NCBI GenBank assembly: GCA_009921765.1
Contig: RFXC01000256.1
Location: forward strand, 1-5,520
Direction of reading: 5' to 3'
Origin: Betaproteobacteria bacterium
Lineage (GTDB): Bacteria; Pseudomonadota; Gammaproteobacteria; Burkholderiales; Burkholderiaceae
Length of the DNA stretch: 5,520 nt
Part shown: positions 1 through 5,520 of the stretch, one piece after another
Position numbering within the stretch: position 1 is the stretch's first letter
Layout of the letters: each line of letters opens with the position of its first letter
The notes under the pieces: generated by a model
Database searches by the model: none
Told to the model about the DNA's origin: nothing
What the model saw: the letters and a program-made list of their open reading frames with translations, nothing else
Translations under genes and position numbers: made by a program

Positions 1-240
1 CGCGGTCACGCCGTCAGCCAGGGTGTTGCCCGCTGAACTCGACAAGGTGGCGTTCGCGCCCGTGGGGCCGCCGCTAGCTGTCAGCAGGACTGTCAGGCTC
101 TCGTCGCCGCTACCCACCGCATTTCCAAAGCGCAGCTCGCCATTGGTCGGACGGGTGGTGAAGCTGGCCGGCAGCGCGAGATTGGGCGACGCAAGCGCTG
201 TGGCACTGCCACTGGAACCCGTGGCAAGCCCAGGCAGCGA
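1..240 (-). repeat. Array resumes: first part of another ~140-residue unit, cut by window edge
   Basis: After the beta-helix segment the translation gives a linker (LPGLATGSSGSATALA) and then PNLALPASF, NGELRFGNAVGSGDESL, TVLLTASGGPTGA, LSSSAGNTLADGVTA. This matches the first half of the array units in order, ending just before the expected VTGSGT/LTLTGTA half. Its last residues (AGNTLADGVTA) match the same stretch of the unit just upstream of anchor 1510, which suggests that these two copies are close relatives. Confidence 0.82.
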
Positions 241-3200
241 AATCAGTACGTTGCCGCTACCGTGGGCACTGATGGCGGTGTCGTCGGCCGACGCAGTGCC
301 GTCGTTCAGGGTGATTGATCCAGCAACGGTCCGCAGCACGATCGAACCATCCGCACCGGTGGTCTTCACGTCCGATTGCAGGGCGTCGGTAAGGCTGGAC
401 CCTGCAAATGTGCCATCGGAGCGCACACGGTTCACGGTGACCGTAACGTCATCGATCAGGAGATCGCTCGCCTCGAGCAGCCAGATGCTGCCGCCAGCGG
501 CGCGTGCGCTCAAGCGTCCGACCGAGGTCTCGAGGTGATCAACCGCCTCGCCCACACTGGTGCCGGCCGACAGCCGGAGCTGTGCGCTGCTGATGTCGTG
601 GTCGGCATCGTTGAGGCTCGCAGACCCACTCACGATCAGGGCGTCGGAATCAAAGATAGATCCGGTCACAGCCGAGATGCTGACCTTGCCATCGACAAGC
701 TCGATATCGCCCACGGTGACATTGGTTTTCGCGAGCAGCCGTGCGCTGGAACTTGCACCGGTGCTCGAGACGACGCTCGCCGCACTCTGGAAAATCTCGC
801 CCTCGCGAGCTTCGATGTCGATGCTGCCACCCGAGACGGTACGCACGTCTGCCGAACCCGACAGCGTGACGTTGCGGCTCGACACGATGCTGATACTGCC
901 GCCTGCACTCACGATATCGGCCGAGGCCACAATGTCATTGGTGGTGGTGAAGGTAAGCACCACCGCCTTCGAGGTCACCGCCGAGCGGATCGTACCGCCA
1001 GTGTCAATGCTTTGCGCCGTGACAACCAGCCCATACGGCGTGGCCGACGAGGCGCCGCTGAAGACCACCCGGTTGGCCACATTCAGGTAGTCGGAGATGT
1101 CTTTCGCCGTACCGGTGAGCGCGAGTCGCTGTGTGCCCGACCCTGTCACTGCGACACCCTGTGCAGTAACGTTCCCCAGCGCCCCGGTGAGGGTCCCGCC
1201 GCTAACGGACAGTACGACCGTCAGCGTCTCTGTGCCGCCTCCCACCACGCCCTGCATCCGGATTTCACCCGAGTGCACGCCTCCGCTCACATTGGTCGCG
1301 GAGAAGCTGGCCGGTACAGTGAGCGTGGGCAGTGCCACCGGAGCGGCGAGCGAAGTGAGCGTGGCGTGCGCGGTGGATGCGCCCTGCACAACATTGTCTG
1401 CCAAAGCCTGGACCGTGGCCGTGAGTCGATACGGCGTGGTCGAGGCCGTGCCGTTGAAACGGATGCGATCGGTCGTATTGAGATAAGCACTGATCGCTGC
1501 CGCCGTGCCGGACAGCACCAGCTGCGACGATCCCGATCCCGATGCGGTCACGCCATCTGCAAGCGTATTGCCCGCCGCGCTGGTGAGAGTCGGTGTTGCA
1601 CCGGTCGGACCCGCGTCGACCGACAGCACCACGCGGACTGCCGTGGTGGCATTGCCCGTGAGGTCCGGGATCCGGATGCTGCCGTTGACTGCCGACGCAG
1701 CAAAGCTTGCCGGCAGATTGAGTGTTGGCGCCGCCAGCACCGTAGCACTGCCGCCAATGTTCGACAGAACACTGGTGAGCGTGGCCTGTGCCGTGCGCGC
1801 GGAGCGGACAACGCCCGCCGTTACGCTCTGCACCGTGGCAGTAAGCGTGTAGCTGGTGTTGGACGCTTGACCGCTGAACAGCACATTACCTGCTGTATTC
1901 AGGAAGGTACTGATCGCGGTGGCAGTGCCGGTCAGCGTGAGCGCATTCGTGCCAGCGCCCGCAACCGAAATGGCTGAGACAAGGGCCGGCGTCGACAGCG
2001 TGGGCGCAGGCGACGGGCTGGCCGGACCACCGCTGAGCGAAAGCAGAACCGTGACACTTTCGGTGCCGGTTCCAGCCAGGTTGGCAAGCCGGAGTTCACC
2101 GCCAGCGGACGGCACCGACAAGCTCGCAGCGAGATTGAGGGTGGGAGCGCCCGCGAGCGTGGCGCTGCCGGTCGTGGCCGGATTACCGGAGGCGACGCTG
2201 GTGAGGGCGGCGGTGGACGATACCGCTGACCGGACAGTGGATCCGTCACGGCTCTGCACCGTCACGCTCAGCGCGTAGGCGGTCGTGGATGCGGGTCCAT
2301 TGAAGAGGATTCGCTCTGCAACGTTGACGTAGTTGCTGATCGCGACTGCCGTGCCGGTCAGCGTGAGCGTCCCGGAGTCATTGCCCGCAACCGTGACGCC
2401 CTCATTCGTTCCGTTCCCCAGCGCACTGGAGAGTTTGGGTACCGCACCGCTCGGCCCGCCGCTCACCGCCATGATGACCGTCAGCGTGTCGGTGGTGCTG
2501 GTCCCGACCAGCCCATCGGTGAGGGTCGGCGTCGTGGGCAGGGCGACCCGGATGGAACCATTGGCCGCCAGCGTTGTGATGCTTGCAGGGAGGTTGAGCG
2601 TAGGCGCCGCGAGCAGCGAGGACGCGCCGCTTGCGCCTGTGATGAGCTGCACGCTGGTGAGCGTTGCCTGCGCAGTGCGAGCCGACCTGACGACGCCTGC
2701 GGTCAGGCTCTGTACCGTCGCGCTGAGCGTGTAGTTGGTGCTGGAAGCCTGGCCATTGAAGAGCACGCGTCCCGCGGTGTTGAGGTAGCTGCTGACCGAC
2801 GTTGCCGAACCGGTCAGCGTGAGCGCTGCGGTGCCAGAACCCGTCACCGTAACCCCCGAGACCGTACCCGAGGTGGACAGCGTCGGCGCAGGCGTTGCAC
2901 CGCCAGGGCCGCCGCTTACCGACAGCAGAACCGTCACGCTGTCATTGCCTGTGCCAACCGCATTGGCAATCCGGATCTCGCCGCTTCCCGACAATGCGGT
3001 AAAGCTTGCCGGCATGTTGAGCGTGAGCGGCGCGAAGGGCTGCGCCGTGCCGCTGGTCGCCGCAGTGCCTGTTGCAACGCTTGTCAGCGTCGCCACCGAC
3101 GACGCCGCCGAGCGAACAGTCGCGCCGTCACGGCTTTGCGCGGTCACGGTGAGCGAGTAGCTGGTGGTGGATGCGGTGCCGTTGAAGCGGATACGGTCGG

Positions 3201-5466
3201 CGATGTTGATAAACGTGCTGATGGCTGCGGCCGTACCGGTCAGCGTGAGCGTGTTGGTGTCGGTTCCTGTGACCGTGACCCCTTCCGCCGAGCCGTTACC
3301 GAGGGCGCTTGAGAGCTTGGGCGTGGCGCCACTCGGGCCACCCGTCACTGCCATCACAACGGTCACCGTGTCGGTCGCGCTGCTTCCAGCGAGGTTCGCG
3401 ATCTGAAGGCGACCGTTGGCCGACAGCGTCGTGATGTTGGACGGCAGGATCAGCACGGGCGCGGTCGCCGGCGTGGCTGTACCGCTCGAACCCGTCGTCA
3501 CAAGTTGAACGTTGGCTGTAGTCGCCGAGCGGACGGTGTCGCCGCTCAGCGACTGGGCGCTGACGGTCAGTGTGTACGGCGTGGCGGTGGCTGATCCATT
3601 GAAGAGAATGCGGTTGGCCGTGTTGAGGTAGGCGCTGAGGCTTGAGGCGGTTCCGGTCAACGTGAGGCGGTTACTGTCCGAACCGCTTACGATGACGCTG
3701 CCCGAGGCGACATTGCCCTCGGAGCTCGACAGCTTCGGCGTGGCACCGGCAGGACCGCCACTTACTGAGAGCACCACGGTAAGCGTCTGGTTGCCCGAGC
3801 CCAGGGCATTTGCGATCCTGATCTCGCCGTTCGCAGGCAGAGCGGTGATCGTGCCCGGCAGGCTGAGGGCAGGCGCCGAGAGCAGGACGGCAGACGAACT
3901 GCTGACAAGCTGCACGCTCGCGAGCGACGCAGTTGCCGTTGCCGCAGCGCGCACCACACCATCACTACCCAGGCGCTGGGCCGTGACCTTGAGGTCATAC
4001 GCCGTGGCCGACGCCGGTCCGTTGAAGCGCACGCCAGTGCCGCCGAGATAGGTGTTGAGGTCGGCAGCCAGACCGGTGAGCGAGAGCACACCAGTGCCGG
4101 CACCCGTCACCGTGACACCCGAGACGGTGGCAGCCGGCGCGAGCCACGGGCTCACACCCGAAGGCCCGCCGGTTACTGACAGCACCAGGGTGAGCGTTTC
4201 GGCAGTGGGCGTGGCACCCAGCACATTCGTGATCCGAATATCGCCGTTGCTCGCGAGTGCGGTCAGGCTGGCCGGCACTGCAAGGGCGGGAGCGGTCGAC
4301 GCGGTGGCCGTTCCAGCCGAGGCCGTGGGTCCCAGTTGCGCACTGGTGAGCGTGGCCTGCGCCGTCCGCGCAAGCTGGACAACCGGTCCGTTCAGGCTTT
4401 GAACCGTGGCACTGAGGGCGTAAGGCGTGGAGGACGCCTGCCCATCAAAGCGCACGCCACCGCTTGAACCGAGGTAGGCGGAGAGCGCGGACGCTGTACC
4501 GCTCAGCGTAAGGGTGTTGGTGCCTGAACCACTCACTACCGTCACAGCGGACGATCCGCTTGCTGACAGCACCGGCGCAGGCGTCGGACTTGCCGGTCCA
4601 CCACTGACCTCAAGCACGACAGTCAGCGTTTCGGTGCCGCTCCCGAATCCATCCGCGAACTTCACTTCGCCGTTCGCCGACAGCGCCATCAGGCTGGCCG
4701 GCATATTCAGCGTCGGCATCGCCGTTGCCGTGGCACTGCCACTCAAGCCGGTTTCAACGCTGGCAAGCGTCGCGACCGCTGTGCGCGCCGAGCGCACCAC
4801 GCCGGCGGTCACGCTCTGCACGGTGGTCGTGAGCGCGTAGGGCGTGGACGAGGCCTGCCCGTTGAATCGCACGCCCCCGTTGGTGTTGAGATAGGCTGAA
4901 AGCGCGGTGGCCGTGCCGCTGAGTGTCAGCGTGCCGGTTCCCGAACCGCTGGCCGTCACGCCGCTTCCCCCAGCTGCAACCAGTGCAGGCGCGGGGGTGG
5001 GGTTCGCGGGGCCGCCGCTGACCGCCATGACGATCGACAAGGTGTCAGCGCTATCACCCACCGCGTCGGCAAAGCGGATATCGCCATTCGCCGACAGCGC
5101 GGAGAAGGCCGACGGCACATTCAGTGCAAGCGGCGAGAAGGCCTGGGCAATGCCGCTCGATGAAGCACTGCCCGACGACGTTGCCGTGAGCAGTGTCTGC
5201 GCAGTGGTCGCCGCCAGAATGACACCGCCGCTGACGCGCTGCGCCGTGGCGGTCAGGGTGTAGGCGGTTGCAGAGGCGGTCCCATTGAACAGGATCCGGT
5301 TGGCAGCCGTAAGGTAGGTGCTGACCGCCGAGGCGGTTCCGGTGAGGGTGAGCGTCGCAGTGCCGCTGCCGCTGACGGTTACCTCGTTCGAAAGACCGTT
5401 TCCTGCGGTGCTCGACAGCAAGGGCGTGGCGCGCGCAGACCTGCCGACCGGGGCCGCGGATTCCAT
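1..5466 (-). CDS. Giant repetitive adhesin-like surface protein, internal fragment
   Basis: The frame is stop-free from 5496 down to position 1, so the gene continues beyond the left edge. Counting from the first ATG (5466-5464), residues about 12-1509 are tandem units of about 140 residues, residues about 1510-1742 are a filamentous-haemagglutinin-like beta-helix stretch, and the rest is a resumed unit. Typical unit motifs are PTLNLPAS, NGEIRIAN, LSVSGGP, LTLTGTA, YLNTA, RIxFNG and VRSARTAQATLTS. The chain is rich in Ser, Thr, Ala, Gly and Val, and I saw no cysteine, as expected for an exported repetitive protein. Known giant cadherin/Ig-like and haemagglutinin-type proteins carry similar LTLTGT-x-QIN motifs; a role in adhesion or biofilm is inferred from that. 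The ATG at 5466 is only the first one after the stop at 5497-5499. It has no convincing ribosome site and no signal peptide and lies in sequence that does not match the repeats, so the real start is probably missing. No RTX nonapeptides, secretion domain or anchor are visible. Confidence 0.8.
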   Translation of the reverse strand, partial: MESAAPVGRSARATPLLSSTAGNGLSNEVTVSGSGTATLTLTGTASAVSTYLTAANRILFNGTASATAYTLTATAQRVSGGVILAATTAQTLLTATSSGSASSSGIAQAFSPLALNVPSAFSALSANGDIRFADAVGDSADTLSIVMAVSGGPANPTPAPALVAAGGSGVTASGSGTGTLTLSGTATALSAYLNTNGGVRFNGQASSTPYALTTTVQSVTAGVVRSARTAVATLASVETGLSGSATATAMPTLNMPASLMALSANGEVKFADGFGSGTETLTVVLEVSGGPASPTPAPVLSASGSSAVTVVSGSGTNTLTLSGTASALSAYLGSSGGVRFDGQASSTPYALSATVQSLNGPVVQLARTAQATLTSAQLGPTASAGTATASTAPALAVPASLTALASNGDIRITNVLGATPTAETLTLVLSVTGGPSGVSPWLAPAATVSGVTVTGAGTGVLSLTGLAADLNTYLGGTGVRFNGPASATAYDLKVTAQRLGSDGVVRAAATATASLASVQLVSSSSAVLLSAPALSLPGTITALPANGEIRIANALGSGNQTLTVVLSVSGGPAGATPKLSSSEGNVASGSVIVSGSDSNRLTLTGTASSLSAYLNTANRILFNGSATATPYTLTVSAQSLSGDTVRSATTANVQLVTTGSSGTATPATAPVLILPSNITTLSANGRLQIANLAGSSATDTVTVVMAVTGGPSGATPKLSSALGNGSAEGVTVTGTDTNTLTLTGTAAAISTFINIADRIRFNGTASTTSYSLTVTAQSRDGATVRSAASSVATLTSVATGTAATSGTAQPFAPLTLNMPASFTALSGSGEIRIANAVGTGNDSVTVLLSVSGGPGGATPAPTLSTSGTVSGVTVTGSGTAALTLTGSATSVSSYLNTAGRVLFNGQASSTNYTLSATVQSLTAGVVRSARTAQATLTSVQLITGASGASSLLAAPTLNLPASITTLAANGSIRVALPTTPTLTDGLVGTSTTDTLTVIMAVSGGPSGAVPKLSSALGNGTNEGVTVAGNDSGTLTLTGTAVAISNYVNVAERILFNGPASTTAYALSVTVQSRDGSTVRSAVSSTAALTSVASGNPATTGSATLAGAPTLNLAASLSVPSAGGELRLANLAGTGTESVTVLLSLSGGPASPSPAPTLSTPALVSAISVAGAGTNALTLTGTATAISTFLNTAGNVLFSGQASNTSYTLTATVQSVTAGVVRSARTAQATLTSVLSNIGGSATVLAAPTLNLPASFAASAVNGSIRIPDLTGNATTAVRVVLSVDAGPTGATPTLTSAAGNTLADGVTASGSGSSQLVLSGTAAAISAYLNTTDRIRFNGTASTTPYRLTATVQALADNVVQGASTAHATLTSLAAPVALPTLTVPASFSATNVSGGVHSGEIRMQGVVGGGTETLTVVLSVSGGTLTGALGNVTAQGVAVTGSGTQRLALTGTAKDISDYLNVANRVVFSGASSATPYGLVVTAQSIDTGGTIRSAVTSKAVVLTFTTTNDIVASADIVSAGGSISIVSSRNVTLSGSADVRTVSGGSIDIEAREGEIFQSAASVVSSTGASSSARLLAKTNVTVGDIELVDGKVSISAVTGSIFDSDALIVSGSASLNDADHDISSAQLRLSAGTSVGEAVDHLETSVGRLSARAAGGSIWLLEASDLLIDDVTVTVNRVRSDGTFAGSSLTDALQSDVKTTGADGSIVLRTVAGSITLNDGTASADDTAISAHGSGNVLISLPGLATGSSGSATALASPNLALPASFTTRPTNGELRFGNAVGSGDESLTVLLTASGGPTGANATLSSSAGNTLADGVTA
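241..939 (-). other. Filamentous-haemagglutinin-like beta-helix segment within the protein
   Basis: About 233 residues unlike the flanking units, starting at NDIVASADIVSAGG and ending at SGNVLIS. Short strand-turn repeats are visible: GGSISI, NVTLSGSADV, GGSIDIEAREGEIF, NVTVGDIEL, KVSISAVTGSIFDSD, LSARAAGGSIWLLEA, DVTVTVNRV, DGSIVLRTVAGSITLNDG (codons 351-298). Repeated GGSI and GSIxL turns about 20 residues apart are typical of parallel right-handed beta-helices in the filamentous haemagglutinin family. The reading frame passes through without interruption from one repeat type to the other. The segment replaces the linker at a unit border rather than splitting a unit. The only Trp in this segment, in SIWLLEA, lies in one of these strands. 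Function is not shown; a rigid spacer or adhesive stalk is an inference. Confidence 0.75.
1117..1512 (-). repeat. Shortened, divergent unit next to the beta-helix segment
   Basis: This unit measures 396 bp, the shortest in the array. Its linker is reduced (TSLAAPVALPTLTVPAS), the strand region carries extra residues (NVSGGVHSGEIRMQGV), and the GGP loop is replaced by LSVSGGTLTGALGN. The VSGGTLT form is closer to the generic motif of giant cadherin-like bacterial proteins than to the local consensus, so this may be an array-edge unit that escaped homogenisation. Confidence 0.6.
1669..2490 (-). repeat. Higher-order repeat, copy 2 (two units)
   Basis: This is the partner of the block at 2545-3372. 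It reads MAVSGGPSGAVPKLSSALGN, then TVQSRDGSTVRSA (unit with anchor 2356), then LNTAGNVLFSGQAS and VRSARTAQATLTSV (unit with anchor 1930), ending at NGSIRI. The linker after the second unit is 6 bp shorter than in copy 1. Substitutions are scattered, so the duplication is not recent. Confidence 0.7.
2512..2541 (-). other. 10-residue in-frame insertion in one array unit
   Basis: The unit between anchors 2812 and 2356 is 456 bp, against 417-426 bp for most others. The extra 30 bp falls in the loop after NGSIRVA, where the chain reads LPTTPTLTDGLVGTS; sister units go straight from NLAG or ALGSG into TVVLSV. Exact borders are uncertain by a few codons. It lies close to the seam between the two 882-bp copies. 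Confidence 0.6.
2545..3372 (-). repeat. Higher-order repeat, copy 1 (two units)
   Basis: This block runs from MAVTGGPSGATPKLSSALGN through anchors 3238 and 2812 to the next NGSIRV. It matches copy 2 motif by motif at a constant offset of 882 bp: the MAV Met codons lie at 3352-3354 and 2470-2472, and the anchors at 3238/2356 and 2812/1930. Shared diagnostic strings include SALGNG, VTVQSRDG or VTAQSRDG, TLTSVA, YLNTAGRVLF-type, and VRSARTAQATLTSV. These two-unit blocks resemble each other more than either resembles its neighbours. Confidence 0.7.
4078..4920 (-). repeat. Pair of adjacent units of a distinct GGVRF subtype
   Basis: The units following anchors 4918 and 4501 both read SAYL, then GGVRFxGQASSTPYAL, where most other units have NTAxRIxFNG. 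The next unit (anchor 4075) keeps a related GGTGVRFNG form. The subtype being adjacent, rather than scattered, suggests local expansion of one unit. Confidence 0.6.
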
Positions 5467-5520
5467 CGCATCCGAGGGGCTCGCGACCGCCGAGCGTTAT
5501 GCGGCGCGCAACAATTCGGT
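5431..5520. other. Flank not matching the repeats; possible plus-strand coding fragment or chimeric junction
   Basis: In the minus frame the unit is recognisable back to ATPLLSSTAGN (about 5430-5398), but the expected LSVSGGP and NGEIRIAN strands before it are missing. In their place the frame reads ESAAPVGRSAR and meets TAA at 5499-5497. On the plus strand, the frame from 5432 to the right edge is open and reads RADLPTGAADSIASEGLA followed by TAERYAARNNS. This looks like an ordinary soluble alpha-helical protein with mostly G or C third positions. No clear start codon with a ribosome site is visible for it. Either the gene is genuinely broken by a rearrangement here or two unrelated sequences were joined, which is easy inside a repeat. 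I do not recognise the protein. Confidence 0.5.

Larger units (their letters stand above)
940..5430 (-). repeat. Tandem array of ~140-residue beta-rich units
   Basis: The codon just before LTLTGTA-like motifs recurs with its plus-strand trinucleotide at 5341, 4918, 4501, 4075, 3655, 3238, 2812, 2356, 1930, 1510 and 1114. Spacings are 423, 417, 426, 420, 417, 426, 456, 426, 420 and 396 bp, all multiples of three, so copies vary without breaking the frame. Each unit reads: a variable linker; PxLxLPAS; an NGEIRIAN-like strand; a loop; TVVLSVSGGPxGA; LSSxxGN; VTVTGSGT; LTLTGTA; a short helix-like ISxYLN segment; FNGxAS; YTLxATVQS; and VRSA followed by ATLTS. The conserved tail and head motifs flank linkers of variable length, which places the natural domain border between TLTS and PxLxLPAS. 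Units are diverged at the DNA level rather than identical. This resembles the beta-sandwich repeats of giant bacterial surface proteins; the exact Pfam family cannot be assigned by eye. Confidence 0.88.

Noticed and set aside
376..1977. A 533-codon open frame on the plus strand
   Set aside because: It is Arg/Cys/His-rich with no domain logic and lies antisense to the continuous repeat frame, which explains the same bases much better.
666..4103. Shorter minus-strand open frames in other registers (near 666-908, 1287-1490, 1548-1811, 1932-2249, 3762-4103)
   Set aside because: They are Arg/Pro/Ser-rich translations out of register with the long frame, with no repeat motifs and no start signals.
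1097..5263. A series of plus-strand open frames of about one unit length (near 1097, 1505, 1919, 2333, 2819, 3662, 4052, 4514, 4907)
   Set aside because: Their periodic spacing comes from the repeats. Many end at a TAG that is the reverse complement of the conserved Tyr codon context in xYTL, so they are antisense shadows.
940..5430. CRISPR-like or transposon-like repetition
   Set aside because: The repeats are about 420 bp, diverged, in frame and contiguous, with no short identical repeats with spacers, no inverted ends and no transposase.
1..5430. RTX/type I secretion calcium repeats
   Set aside because: I looked for GGxGxD-type nonapeptides and DxDxD loops in the translation and found none. 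The secretion route remains unknown.
5464..5466. ATG as the true start of the giant gene
   Set aside because: It lies in non-repeat sequence, has no good ribosome site and no signal peptide, and leads into a partial unit. It is kept only as the formal edge of the open frame.

Overview
This GC-rich window is essentially one gene fragment. A single reading frame on the minus strand (codons at positions 3k+1 to 3k+3) is free of stops from 5496 to position 1 and runs off the left edge. It encodes about 1,830 residues of a giant, low-complexity, Ser/Thr/Ala/Gly/Val-rich protein. I saw no cysteine in the translation, and there is very little Lys or Trp. Neither the true N-terminus (signal peptide) nor the C-terminus (anchor or secretion domain) is present. 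The content suggests the middle of a very large secreted or surface adhesin from a high-GC Gram-negative bacterium. Betaproteobacteria/Burkholderiales is my best guess, resting only on GC content and on the style of the filamentous-haemagglutinin-like segment.

Layout in protein order, from right to left. (1) 5431-5520: sequence that does not match the repeats, with an in-frame stop at 5497-5499. It looks more like plus-strand coding sequence, so the repeat gene is cut or joined to something else here. (2) About 5430-940: a tandem array of roughly 140-residue beta-rich units. Eleven LTLTGTA-type anchors are spaced 396-456 bp apart, every spacing divisible by three. (3) About 939-241: a different segment of about 233 residues with short GGSI/GSIxL beta-helix-like repeats of the filamentous-haemagglutinin type. 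(4) 240-1: the 140-residue unit family resumes and leaves the window.

Within the array there is a higher-order two-unit duplication with an 882-bp period. One unit carries a 10-residue insertion close to the seam between the two copies. A pair of adjacent units (anchors 4918 and 4501) shares its own sequence signature. The unit next to the beta-helix island is shortened and divergent. The plus strand holds many open frames of about one unit length, which are antisense shadows created by the periodic coding sequence. I saw no RNA gene, promoter, terminator, CRISPR array or insertion sequence. The most novel-looking points are the alternation of two beta architectures in one chain, the nested repeat history, and the abrupt right-hand junction.
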